Assembly: GCA_900540345.1 (NCBI GenBank)
Contig: UQFK01000001.1
Location: 207,501-271,500, forward strand
DNA: 64,000 nucleotides
Direction of reading: 5' to 3'
DNA from: an uncultured Eggerthella sp.
GTDB lineage: Bacteria; Actinomycetota; Coriobacteriia; Coriobacteriales; Eggerthellaceae
Position 1 is the first letter of the stretch. Each line of letters begins with the position of its first letter. Below the pieces are notes generated by a model. The model made no database searches, was not told the origin of the DNA, and worked only from the letters and a program-made list of their open reading frames with translations. A program made the position numbers and the translations under genes. This document shows positions 50,624-58,130 of the stretch, in pieces.

Positions 50624-51247
50624 CTAAGCCATACGAATGCGAACTACACCATTCTTGCCACCAGGCACAGCGCCCTTGAGCAAAATGAGGTTCATATCTT
50701 CGTCAACACGAACAACTTCAAGATTCTTAGTGGTGATGGTGTCGCAGCCCATGTGGCCAGGAAGGCGAACGCCCTTGAATACGCGAGAAGGGCTTGCGCA
50801 CTGACCGATCGAACCAGGAGCACGATGGAAATGAGCACCGTGTCCGCCCGGGCCGCCACCGAAGTTATAACGACGCATGACGCCAGCGAAGCCTTTACCT
50901 TTCGAGACACCCGTGACGTCGACCTTCTTCACCTCTGCAAAGTTCGCGACTGTGACCTTTTCACCCAGTTCATGCTCTGCAGCAGAATCAACGCGAACCT
51001 CGCGAAGATGACGCGTAGGCTCAACGCCATGCTTTGCAAAATGACCACCCATTGGTTTGTTCAGATGCTTTTCTTTAATCGCACCAAAACCAAGCTGGAC
51101 TGCCTCATAACCATCCGTCTCGGTCGTCTTGATCTGGCAGACCGTGTTAGGAGCTGCCTCAATCACGGTGACAGGAATAACCGTGCCGTCCTCGTCGAAG
51201 AGCTGGGTCATACCGACCTTAGTTCCGTAGATAGCATTAATCATCAA
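50624..51247 (-). CDS. rplC: 50S ribosomal protein L3
   Basis: 207 residues. YGTKVGMTQLFDEDGTVIPV and the long loop GVMRRYNFGGGPGGHGAHFH reaching toward the peptidyl-transferase centre. First protein to bind 23S rRNA. Starts ten bases after rpsJ. Confidence 0.98.
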   Translation of the reverse strand: MMINAIYGTKVGMTQLFDEDGTVIPVTVIEAAPNTVCQIKTTETDGYEAVQLGFGAIKEKHLNKPMGGHFAKHGVEPTRHLREVRVDSAAEHELGEKVTVANFAEVKKVDVTGVSKGKGFAGVMRRYNFGGGPGGHGAHFHRAPGSIGQCASPSRVFKGVRLPGHMGCDTITTKNLEVVRVDEDMNLILLKGAVPGGKNGVVRIRMA

Positions 51248-51257
51248 ATATCACTCC

Positions 51258-51566
51258 CTACAGCTTGATCTCGATATCGACGCCAGCAGGAAGATCGAGA
51301 CGCATCAAAGAGTCGACCGTAGAAGGGGTCGGATCAAGGATGTCGATCAAGCGCTTATGCGTACGCATCTCGAACTGTTCACGAGAGTCCTTGTTCACAT
51401 GCGGGCCTTTGATGACGCAATAAAGATTGCGCTCGGTCGGCAGTGGAATAGGACCGGAAACTTTGGCACCCGTCTTCTGTGCGGTATCGACGATGAGACG
51501 CGTAGACTGATCCACGATCTCATGATCGTAACCCTTCAAGCGGATGCGAATACTTTCTTTAGCCAC
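51258..51566 (-). CDS. rpsJ: 30S ribosomal protein S10
   Basis: 102 residues (SIRIRLKGYDHEIVDQSTRL; GPIPLPTERNLYCVIKGPHV; MRTHKRLIDILDPTPSTVDS). Also the NusE antitermination factor that pairs with the NusG KOW domain. It follows fusA by 43 bases, replacing the tuf gene that usually lies between. Confidence 0.98.
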   Translation of the reverse strand: MAKESIRIRLKGYDHEIVDQSTRLIVDTAQKTGAKVSGPIPLPTERNLYCVIKGPHVNKDSREQFEMRTHKRLIDILDPTPSTVDSLMRLDLPAGVDIEIKL

Positions 51567-51609
51567 TTAACTTACCTCCATCATGGGGCGCTTGCGCAGG
51601 CCAGAGGGC

Positions 51610-53727
51610 CTACGCATTACCGCCTGCTTTGCTAATAATCTCATCTGCAACGTTCTTAGGAACAGGCTCATAAGAATCGAACTGCATGGTGTACATCGCA
51701 CGACCCTGCGTACCACTGCGCAAGTCGGTCGCGTAACCGAACATCTCACTCAGAGGAACCTTCGCCGTGACGACCAGTGCGTTACCGCGCTTTTCCTGAC
51801 CTTGGATCAGACCGCGACGAGACGGGATATCACCCATGACGAAGCCCGTGTACTCTTCAGGAGTTTCAACCTCGACGCTCATGACTGGCTCGAGAATGAC
51901 CGGATTGGACTTCTTGAGCGCGTCCTTGATAGCCATAGAACCTGCAACCTTGAATGCAGCTTCAGAAGAGTCGACTTCGTGGTAAGAACCATCGATGAGC
52001 TCGACGCGAACATCCTCGACAGGATAACCTGCCAAGACACCAGAATTGAGCGCCTCTTGGATGCCCTTATCGACTGATGGGATGTATTCCTTGGGAACAA
52101 CACCGCCAACGATCTTGTTCTCGAATTCATAACCCTTGCCCGGCTCTTGCGGATACATGTTGATGACCGCATGACCATACTGACCACGACCACCGGACTG
52201 ACGGACAAACTTGCCTTCAGCGCCCATGACCTCTTTGCCAGGACGTTCACGATAAGCAACCTGAGGCTTACCAACATTAGCTTCGACCTTGAATTCGCGA
52301 AGCAGACGATCAACGATGATCTCGAGGTGGAGCTCACCCATGCCAGCAATGATGGTCTGGCCGGTCTCGTGGTTGGTGGAGACGCGGAACGTTGGGTCTT
52401 CTTCGGCGAGCTTCTGCAGCGCCATGGACATCTTATCCTGTTCAGCCTTAGTTTTCGGCTCGACCGCGATATCGATAACCGGATCGGCAAATTCCATAGA
52501 CTCAAGGATGATAGGAGCATCTTCTGCACAGAGAGTATCGCCCGTAGAAGTGTCCTTCAAGCCAACGACTGCCACGATGTCGCCTGCAGAGCAGGAATCG
52601 ACGTCGGTACGCTGGTTTGAGTGCATCTGCAGCAGACGACCGACACGCTCTTTCTTGTCCTTGACCGCATTGAGCGCATAAGAACCCGAATCGAGCGAAC
52701 CAGAATAGACGCGCAGATAGGTAAGTTTACCAACATAGGGGTCGGTCATGATCTTAAAGGCCAATGACGAGAATGGAGCCTTCGGATCAGCAGGACGCTC
52801 TTCCTCTTCGTCGGTTTCAGGGTTAACGCCCTTGATCGGAGGAATGTCGATTGGAGACGGAAGGTAATCGACAACAGCGTCGAGCAGTTCCTGAACGCCC
52901 TTGTTCTTGTAAGCAGAACCAACGAAGACTGGGTTGATCTGGCAAGCAATGACGCCCTTGCGCAGAGCAGCTTTCAGCTCTTCGACAGAGACTTCTTCTT
53001 CCATGAGGACTTTTTCCATGACGTCATCGTCGCAGTCAGCTGCAGCCTCAAGGAGGATCTGATGATATTCGTCGGCCTGAGCAGCAAATTCGTCAGGAAT
53101 GGCATCCATCTTCTCAGGATAGGTCATGCCCTTGTCGTCTGCCTTGAAGTCCCATGCGGTCATGGTGACAAGGTCGACAACGCCCCAGAAATTGTCCTCT
53201 GCGCCCATCGGGAGCTGAGCAGCAACAGCGTTAGCACCGAGACGGTCTTTCATGGTATCGATCGCGTGGAAGAAATCTGCGCCAACGCGGTCGTATTTAT
53301 TGATGAAAGCGATACGAGGAACACCATAACGTTCTGCCTGACGCCAAACGGTCTCGGACTGTGGCTGAACGCCAGCAACCGCGTCAAAGACAGCAACCGT
53401 ACCGTCGAGAACGCGCAAGGAACGCTCGACCTCTGCGGTGAAGTCAACGTGGCCCGGGGTGTCGATGATCTGGAAACGATAAGGCGTGCCGCCTTCTTTT
53501 CCTTCAGGATAGTTCCAGAAGCACGTGGTAGCAGCCGAGGTGATGGTTACGCCACGTTCCTGCTCCTGCTCCATCCAGTCCATCGTAGCAGCGCCATCGT
53601 GAACTTCGCCGATCTTGTGGCTTTTACCCGTGTAATAGAGGATACGCTCGGTCGTGGTGGTCTTACCGGCATCGATGTGAGCCATGATGCCAAAATTGCG
53701 GGTATTCTCGAGACTATTGTTAGCCAT
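51610..53727 (-). CDS. fusA: Elongation factor G
   Basis: 705 residues, five domains. GTPase motifs AHIDAGKTTTTERIL, the switch-II DTPGHVDF and NKYD; later GMGELHLEIIVDRL and VDKGIQEALNSGVL in domains III-V. It drives translocation and ribosome recycling. 16 bases after rpsG. The full set of motifs and usual length make it the main EF-G. Confidence 0.99.
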   Translation of the reverse strand: MANNSLENTRNFGIMAHIDAGKTTTTERILYYTGKSHKIGEVHDGAATMDWMEQEQERGVTITSAATTCFWNYPEGKEGGTPYRFQIIDTPGHVDFTAEVERSLRVLDGTVAVFDAVAGVQPQSETVWRQAERYGVPRIAFINKYDRVGADFFHAIDTMKDRLGANAVAAQLPMGAEDNFWGVVDLVTMTAWDFKADDKGMTYPEKMDAIPDEFAAQADEYHQILLEAAADCDDDVMEKVLMEEEVSVEELKAALRKGVIACQINPVFVGSAYKNKGVQELLDAVVDYLPSPIDIPPIKGVNPETDEEEERPADPKAPFSSLAFKIMTDPYVGKLTYLRVYSGSLDSGSYALNAVKDKKERVGRLLQMHSNQRTDVDSCSAGDIVAVVGLKDTSTGDTLCAEDAPIILESMEFADPVIDIAVEPKTKAEQDKMSMALQKLAEEDPTFRVSTNHETGQTIIAGMGELHLEIIVDRLLREFKVEANVGKPQVAYRERPGKEVMGAEGKFVRQSGGRGQYGHAVINMYPQEPGKGYEFENKIVGGVVPKEYIPSVDKGIQEALNSGVLAGYPVEDVRVELIDGSYHEVDSSEAAFKVAGSMAIKDALKKSNPVILEPVMSVEVETPEEYTGFVMGDIPSRRGLIQGQEKRGNALVVTAKVPLSEMFGYATDLRSGTQGRAMYTMQFDSYEPVPKNVADEIISKAGGNA

Positions 53728-53743
53728 GAATCACTACCCCCTT

Positions 53744-54214
53744 CTACCAACGATAGTGTGCGAATGCACGGTTTGCTTCAGCCATCTTGTAGGTGTCTTC
53801 ACGCTTCTTGACAGCTGCACCAGTATTCTCGGATGCATCGATGATCTCTGCCGCAAGACGCTGAGCCATGGTGTTCTCTTTGCGCTTGCGTGCGAAATCG
53901 ACGAGCCAACGAATGGCGAGCGTGGTCGAACGACGAGAGTTAACCTCCATCGGCACCTGATAGTTAGCACCACCGACACGCTTAGACTTAGTCTCGAGCG
54001 TGGGGCGAATGTTTTCCATTGCCTTCTTGAAGACGGTCAGCGGATCCTGGCCAGTCTTTTCAGCAACGATGTCGAAAGCACCATAGACGATGCCTTCTGC
54101 GACGGATTTCTTACCGTCGAGTAGAACCTTATTGATCAACTGAGTGACCAAACGGTTGTTATATTTTGCATCCGGCTGCACTTCGCGGCGGACTGCTGCT
54201 GCACGACGCGGCAT
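53744..54214 (-). CDS. rpsG: 30S ribosomal protein S7
   Basis: 156 residues (MPRRAAAVRREVQPDAKYNN; NKVLLDGKKSVAEGIVYGAF; YQVPMEVNSRRSTTLAIRWL). Organises the 16S rRNA head and touches the E-site tRNA. 62 bases after rpsL. Confidence 0.98.
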   Translation of the reverse strand: MPRRAAAVRREVQPDAKYNNRLVTQLINKVLLDGKKSVAEGIVYGAFDIVAEKTGQDPLTVFKKAMENIRPTLETKSKRVGGANYQVPMEVNSRRSTTLAIRWLVDFARKRKENTMAQRLAAEIIDASENTGAAVKKREDTYKMAEANRAFAHYRW

Positions 54215-54276
54215 ATAACTTCCTTTCGATGAGCAACCTCTTTCGAGGTTTGAGCGAACAAATGATTAGCGTGAGC

Positions 54277-54651
54277 CTATTTCTTAGGCTTCTTAGCGCC
54301 ATAGCGGCTACGAGCCTGAGCGCGATTATCGACAGCTGCACAGTCGAGAGCAGCACGAATAACCTTATAGCGAACACCAGGAAGGTCCTTAACACGACCA
54401 CCGCGGATAAGCACCATGGAGTGCTCCTGGAGGTTGTGACCGATACCTGGGATGTAAGCAGTGACTTCCATGCCATTGACCAAACGAACACGGCAGACCT
54501 TACGGAGTGCAGAATTCGGCTTTTTAGGGGTGGTGGTGTAAACACGGGTGCAAACGCCACGCTTTTGCGGGTTACCTTTGAGCGCCGGGGTCTTTTTCTT
54601 CTCCACCGACTTCTGGCGGCCCTTGCGGACCAACTGATTGATAGTAGGCAA
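54277..54651 (-). CDS. rpsL: 30S ribosomal protein S12
   Basis: 124 residues. TPKKPNSALRKVCRVRLVNG contains the lysine (Lys43 region) whose change gives streptomycin resistance; here the KPNSA sequence is wild type, as is the later KDLPGVRYKV loop region. First gene of the str/S10 transcript, with a leader of at least 130 bases. Confidence 0.98.
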   Translation of the reverse strand: MPTINQLVRKGRQKSVEKKKTPALKGNPQKRGVCTRVYTTTPKKPNSALRKVCRVRLVNGMEVTAYIPGIGHNLQEHSMVLIRGGRVKDLPGVRYKVIRAALDCAAVDNRAQARSRYGAKKPKK

Positions 54652-54787
54652 GACTCAACTCCTTTTCGTTTCTCTTCTTTGCCAACAACTTCGTTTTGTG
54701 TGCGTTCTGCAGTTACGCACGCAAAAACAGCGCCTCACAAGAGACGCGAAGATGAACTTTATCACCGCGGTACAGAGGTGTCAAACG

Positions 54788-54810
54788 CCACGCATCCGGG
54801 TGTGTCTATA
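54788..54810 (-). promoter_or_regulatory. Leader element of the rpsL unit, shared with the rplB unit
   Basis: Minus strand TATAGACACACCCGGATGCG then TGG, matching 45287-45309 at 20 of 23 positions. It is 137 bases before rpsL. I do not find a convincing promoter directly next to it; TATATA overlaps its upstream end, and TTGTGC-17-TATTAA near 54982-55010 is a more distant option. Confidence 0.6.
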
Positions 54811-54995
54811 TACGAGCGGTCGTTTTGCCCTGGTGGACGGCAAAGACCATCTTTGCAGGAGCAAAGGGTGCAGAGGTAGAGGCGGAATTCGTTTCGGATC
54901 CTGTGTAAACACGCAGTTCATTGCCGTGTTTTGAAAAGCTGTTCAATACCTCGATCCATAGGTCTTGTCGATAGTCTTAATAAAGAGCGAAAAAC

Positions 54996-55027
54996 TTGCG
55001 CACAACAAGGGCGTTCCTTGATACAAT
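54996..55027 (+). promoter_or_regulatory. Candidate promoter of panBCD
   Basis: TTGCGC, then GATACAAT with the -10 hexamer 18-20 bases downstream depending on register. It overlaps a possible minus-strand promoter for rpsL. Start expected near 55033. Confidence 0.45.
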
Positions 55028-55036
55028 GGGCGCAAT

Positions 55037-55110
55037 TCCTCTCGCAGAGGAAAAATAGGCTGTGAATGCACGTCGTATCATCCGTTTGAAACGTACGTGC
55101 ATTTTTTTAT
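55037..55110 (+). terminator. Leader hairpins and intrinsic terminator before panB
   Basis: A seven-base hairpin TTCCTCT-CGC-AGAGGAA (near 55036-55052) is followed by arms AATGCACGT / ACGTGCATT (55065-55103) and TTTTTTTA. The second is a textbook terminator, yet it lies between the promoter and panB, 37 bases before the gene, so it is a candidate attenuator. Confidence 0.65.
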
Positions 55111-55146
55111 AGGGAACCTGCACTTGATCAAAGGAGAAAGGCTGCC

Positions 55147-55977
55147 ATGAAGAACACGGTCGCGACATTTCAGGAGATGAAGCGAAACGGCGAGAAGATC
55201 TCGATGCTCACTTGCTACGACTATTCAACTGCGAAGTTAATGGACGAGGCGGGCGTGAATTCGCTTCTGATCGGAGATTCGCTCGGTAACGTGATACTCG
55301 GCTACGAAGACACACTCTCGGTGACGATGGAAGACATGATCCATCACACGCGTCCTGTTGCACGCGGCGCAAAGAATGCACTCGTCATCGCTGACATGCC
55401 CTTCATGTCGTACCAAACATCGATCTATGATGCGCTCACCAATGCAGGGCGCCTTATGAAGGAAGGTCGAGCAAATGCAGTGAAGCTCGAAGGAGGCGCT
55501 GCTGTGTGCGATCGGATTCGCGCGATTGTCGATGCGGGCATCCCTGTCTGCGCTCATCTCGGTCTCACACCACAATCGATCAATGCCTTTGGCGGACACA
55601 AAGTCCAAGGAAAGTCTGCCGAGGCTGCCCAAGCGATCCTCGAAGATGCTAAGCGCATCGAAGACGCAGGTGCGTTCGCTGTTGTGCTCGAGTGCATTCC
55701 TGCAGATCTTGCACGTAAGATCTCTGAAACCATCTCCATCCCTACTATCGGTATTGGCGCAGGTCCTGGCTGCGATGGGCAGGTACTTGTCTATCAGGAT
55801 ATGCTGGCGCTGTTCTCTGACTTCAAGCCAAAATTCGTGAAGGGCTTCGCTAACATCGGCGAACAAATGACCCAAGCATTCAAAGATTATGATGCAGAAG
55901 TGAAGAAGGGCATCTTCCCCGCTCCTGAGCATTGCTTCAAGGACGTTGGCGAAGAGGTGCTCGACAAACTGTATTAA
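55147..55977 (+). CDS. panB: 3-methyl-2-oxobutanoate hydroxymethyltransferase
   Basis: 276 residues. First committed step to pantothenate. Signature segments: ISMLTCYDYSTAKLMDEAGV, LIGDSLGNVILGYEDTLSVT (metal Asp), VKLEGGAAV, and GIGAGPGCDGQVLVYQDMLA. TIM barrel, TGT-like magnesium site. AAAGGAGAAAGGCTGCC precedes the ATG. First of three adjacent pan genes. Confidence 0.97.
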   Translation: MKNTVATFQEMKRNGEKISMLTCYDYSTAKLMDEAGVNSLLIGDSLGNVILGYEDTLSVTMEDMIHHTRPVARGAKNALVIADMPFMSYQTSIYDALTNAGRLMKEGRANAVKLEGGAAVCDRIRAIVDAGIPVCAHLGLTPQSINAFGGHKVQGKSAEAAQAILEDAKRIEDAGAFAVVLECIPADLARKISETISIPTIGIGAGPGCDGQVLVYQDMLALFSDFKPKFVKGFANIGEQMTQAFKDYDAEVKKGIFPAPEHCFKDVGEEVLDKLY

Positions 55978-55998
55978 TCAGTAGAGAAGGAAGATCAC

Positions 55999-56847
55999 AT
56001 GGAGATCATCACTACCGTTTCTGAGATGAAAGCCCGCGTGAGCGAGTGGAAAGCTCAAGGGCTCACAATCGGGCTCACGCCAACTATGGGAGCACTACAT
56101 GAAGGTCACATGTCGCTCATGGAAGCGGCGCGCAAGGAATGCGACCGTGTTGTTACGAGCGTGTTTGTCAATCCGCTGCAATTTGGTCCTGACGAGGACT
56201 ATGACAACTATCCACGCGATCTTGAACGCGATGCAGGAATCGCTGAATCTAAAGGCGTTGATGTGGTATTCCACCCAAACGTCGAGGAGATGTATCCTGA
56301 AAACTACAACACTTACGTGGTGATGGAGACGCTCACTGATACGCTTTGCGGCGCAAGCCGTCCAGGGCATTTCCGTGGTGTATGCACGGTCGTGAACAAG
56401 CTATTCAACATCGTGCAGCCCGACAAGGCCTTCTTCGGACAAAAGGATGCTCAACAGCTCGCCATCATCATGCGCATGGTCTCCGACTTGAATATGAACC
56501 TCGAAGTGGTAGGTTGCCCGATCGTTCGTGAGGACGATGGGCTTGCGAAAAGTAGCCGTAATACCTATCTTTCTACCGAAGAGCGTACGGCAGCGCTGTG
56601 TCTTTCGCGCGCCATCTTCAAGGCAAAAAAGATGATCGAAGACGGAGAGCGCAATTCTGCCACCATTGCAAAGGCGGTAACGGACACTATCGAAGAAGAG
56701 CCGCTTGCCAGAATCGATTATGTAGAGGTCGTGAATCTTGGTAATATGCAGCCCGTTGAAACATTGCCCGAGAGTGGACTTGTGGCCATCGCGGTGTATA
56801 TTGGTTCAACACGTTTGATCGATAACTATCTATACGATTTCGATTAA
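55999..56847 (+). CDS. panC: Pantothenate synthetase
   Basis: 282 residues. ATP-dependent joining of pantoate and beta-alanine. The HIGH-like GLTPTMGALHEGHMSLM, FVNPLQFGPDEDYDNYPRDL, FGQKDAQQLAII and KMSKS-like AKSSRNTYLS are all present. AGAGAAGGAAGATCAC precedes the ATG, 21 bases after panB. Confidence 0.97.
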   Translation: MEIITTVSEMKARVSEWKAQGLTIGLTPTMGALHEGHMSLMEAARKECDRVVTSVFVNPLQFGPDEDYDNYPRDLERDAGIAESKGVDVVFHPNVEEMYPENYNTYVVMETLTDTLCGASRPGHFRGVCTVVNKLFNIVQPDKAFFGQKDAQQLAIIMRMVSDLNMNLEVVGCPIVREDDGLAKSSRNTYLSTEERTAALCLSRAIFKAKKMIEDGERNSATIAKAVTDTIEEEPLARIDYVEVVNLGNMQPVETLPESGLVAIAVYIGSTRLIDNYLYDFD

Positions 56848-56871
56848 GGATTAGCGAAAGGTACCGAAACA

Positions 56872-57270
56872 ATGTTGCTCAACGTCTTGAAGGGCAAGAT
56901 CCACCGCGCAACCGTTACTCAAGCTGAGCTTGATTATGTAGGTTCGATCACCATCGATTCGGACCTAATGGAAGCAGCGGGAATCATGGAGTACGAACTG
57001 GTAACCATCTCTGACTGCAACAATGGCAATCGTTTGGAGACCTATGTTATCGCAGGCGAGGCAGGAAGTGGCGTCATCTGTCTAAACGGCGCAGCGGCAC
57101 ACCTCGTGACCGTAGGCGATAAGGTCATCATCATGAACTATTGCCAGATGACCCCTGAAGAATTCAAGGATCCTGCAAATGCCCCGCATGTCGTATTTGT
57201 CGATGACGACAACAAGATCAGCCGCCTAACCCGCTATGAAAAACATGGCAAACTTGAGGATATGCAGTAA
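56872..57270 (+). CDS. panD: Aspartate 1-decarboxylase (pyruvoyl type)
   Basis: 132 residues. Makes beta-alanine from aspartate after self-cleavage between Gly24 and Ser25 in LDYVGSITIDSDLMEAA, which forms the pyruvoyl group. Lys9 (LKGKIHRATV), Arg/Tyr and NGAAAHLVTVGDKVIIMNYC follow the family. Third gene of panBCD, 24 bases after panC. The final codons lie in the first of three 11-bp tandem repeats. Confidence 0.96.
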   Translation: MLLNVLKGKIHRATVTQAELDYVGSITIDSDLMEAAGIMEYELVTISDCNNGNRLETYVIAGEAGSGVICLNGAAAHLVTVGDKVIIMNYCQMTPEEFKDPANAPHVVFVDDDNKISRLTRYEKHGKLEDMQ

Positions 57271-57294
57271 AGATGCAGTAAAGATGCAGTAAAG
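57262..57294 (+). repeat. Three tandem 11-bp repeats over the panD stop codon
   Basis: ATGCAGTAAAG repeated three times without change (57262, 57273, 57284). The first copy holds the last Met-Gln codons and the TAA stop of panD, so expansion here does not alter the protein. Confidence 0.92.
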
Positions 57295-57459
57295 GGAATT
57301 GCTGCGAACGCTTGATGTAATCGCTTCAGTGGTGTTTCTGTTAGTAGAATGTGCTGTATCTTCTTGCAAAGCCTGCGCAGCAACGTTGATTGCCGAAAGC
57401 GTTAGCAAATGCTCTAATCCACAATAAGCTCCTACCCACGATAGTTTTAAATTACTTAA

Positions 57460-57687
57460 TTAGAAAAGGCCAGCGAACGTGCTGGCCTTCTTCTTTACTT
57501 TACGCAATTCTTTTGGGTCAACCAAATCCCAAGTGATTTCATTGCGCTGCTTGTGAATCGCAAGTTCCAACCGATATGCCTTTAAAACATAGCTAACCAG
57601 GGTTGTACACCCTGGCTTCCCTGTTTCGCCGCAATGTTTTCCGATATTATCGATTTGAGCTATCTCTTTTCTGATGTATTTGCAATG
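57460..57687 (-). pseudogene. Orphan reading-frame remnant without a start codon
   Basis: On the minus strand 75 sense codons run from just after a TGA (57688-57690) to a TAA (57460-57462). The translation reads protein-like: HCKYIRKEIAQIDNIGKHCG, ETGKPGCTTLVSYVLKAYRL, then ELAIHKQRNEITWDLVDPKE and a basic tail. There is no ATG or GTG, only an internal TTG. Its 5' edge coincides with the left edge of element copy 4, and its 3' end lies in the panD terminator. I do not recognise the family; it may be the end of a gene whose start was lost. Confidence 0.4.
57463..57498 (+). terminator. Terminator of panBCD
   Basis: Perfect nine-base arms AAGGCCAGC / GCTGGCCTT with a six-base loop, then TCTTCTTTACTTT; 193 bases after panD. 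Confidence 0.75.
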
Positions 57688-57689
57688 TC

Positions 57690-57888
57690 ATGCAGTAAGT
57701 ATGCCGATTTTTGCTTGAGATTTGCGCTTGTATGCACAAAAAGAGGTGATTTGACATCGTATCCAAGCGATTTATCCTGCTTTTAAATTGTGAAAGCAGG
57801 ATAATACCAGGTCAGCATTCTTCCTTCTGATAAGTGCGTGCATACAAACGGAAATCTCTTGCAGAAAACCGGATTTGGGCTGCAAAAC
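57690..57888 (-). repeat. Inverted-arm dispersed element, copy 4
   Basis: Left arm about 57690-57737 (TGCAGTAAG ... TTTGCGCTTGTATGCAC), right arm 57838-57888 (GTGCATACAAACGGAAATCT, CTTGCAG ... GCTGCAAAA); centre 100 bases. The motif reads GACCTGGTATTAT on the minus strand about 21 bases from the right arm, so it has the same orientation as copy 3. The centre also has an extra palindrome around ATCCTGCTTTT / AAAGCAGGAT. Confidence 0.82.
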
Positions 57889-57916
57889 TCAAGATTTGGT
57901 ACAAAATTTCGATCTT

Positions 57917-58063
57917 GGCACGGAGCATAGAGCGTCGAGTGTGAAGATGGAAGCGCGGAATATAGAACGCCGGGCATAGGAGCGCGGAGCTTGGAGCCTC
58001 ACCTGTCACCTGTTACCTGTCAAGCGTCAAGCATGGAGCGTGAAGCATGAAACATAAAGTATG
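57917..58063. repeat. Degenerate heptamer tandem array, 21 units
   Basis: Read in sevens from 57917 the sequence gives GGCACGG AGCATAG AGCGTCG, later GAGCGCG GAGCTTG GAGCCTC, three ACCTGTC-type units, then AAGCGTC AAGCATG GAGCGTG AAGCATG AAACATA AAGTATG. The phase holds for 147 bases with no insertion or deletion. Consensus about RAGCRTG. It lies between element copy 4 and the 3' end of ppaC. Confidence 0.85.
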
Positions 58064-58130
58064 AGGTTATGGCAAAACCTACGAACAGGAGCGCCACGGA
58101 GCGCAAATCTCCGTCCTGGCTCCTATATCC

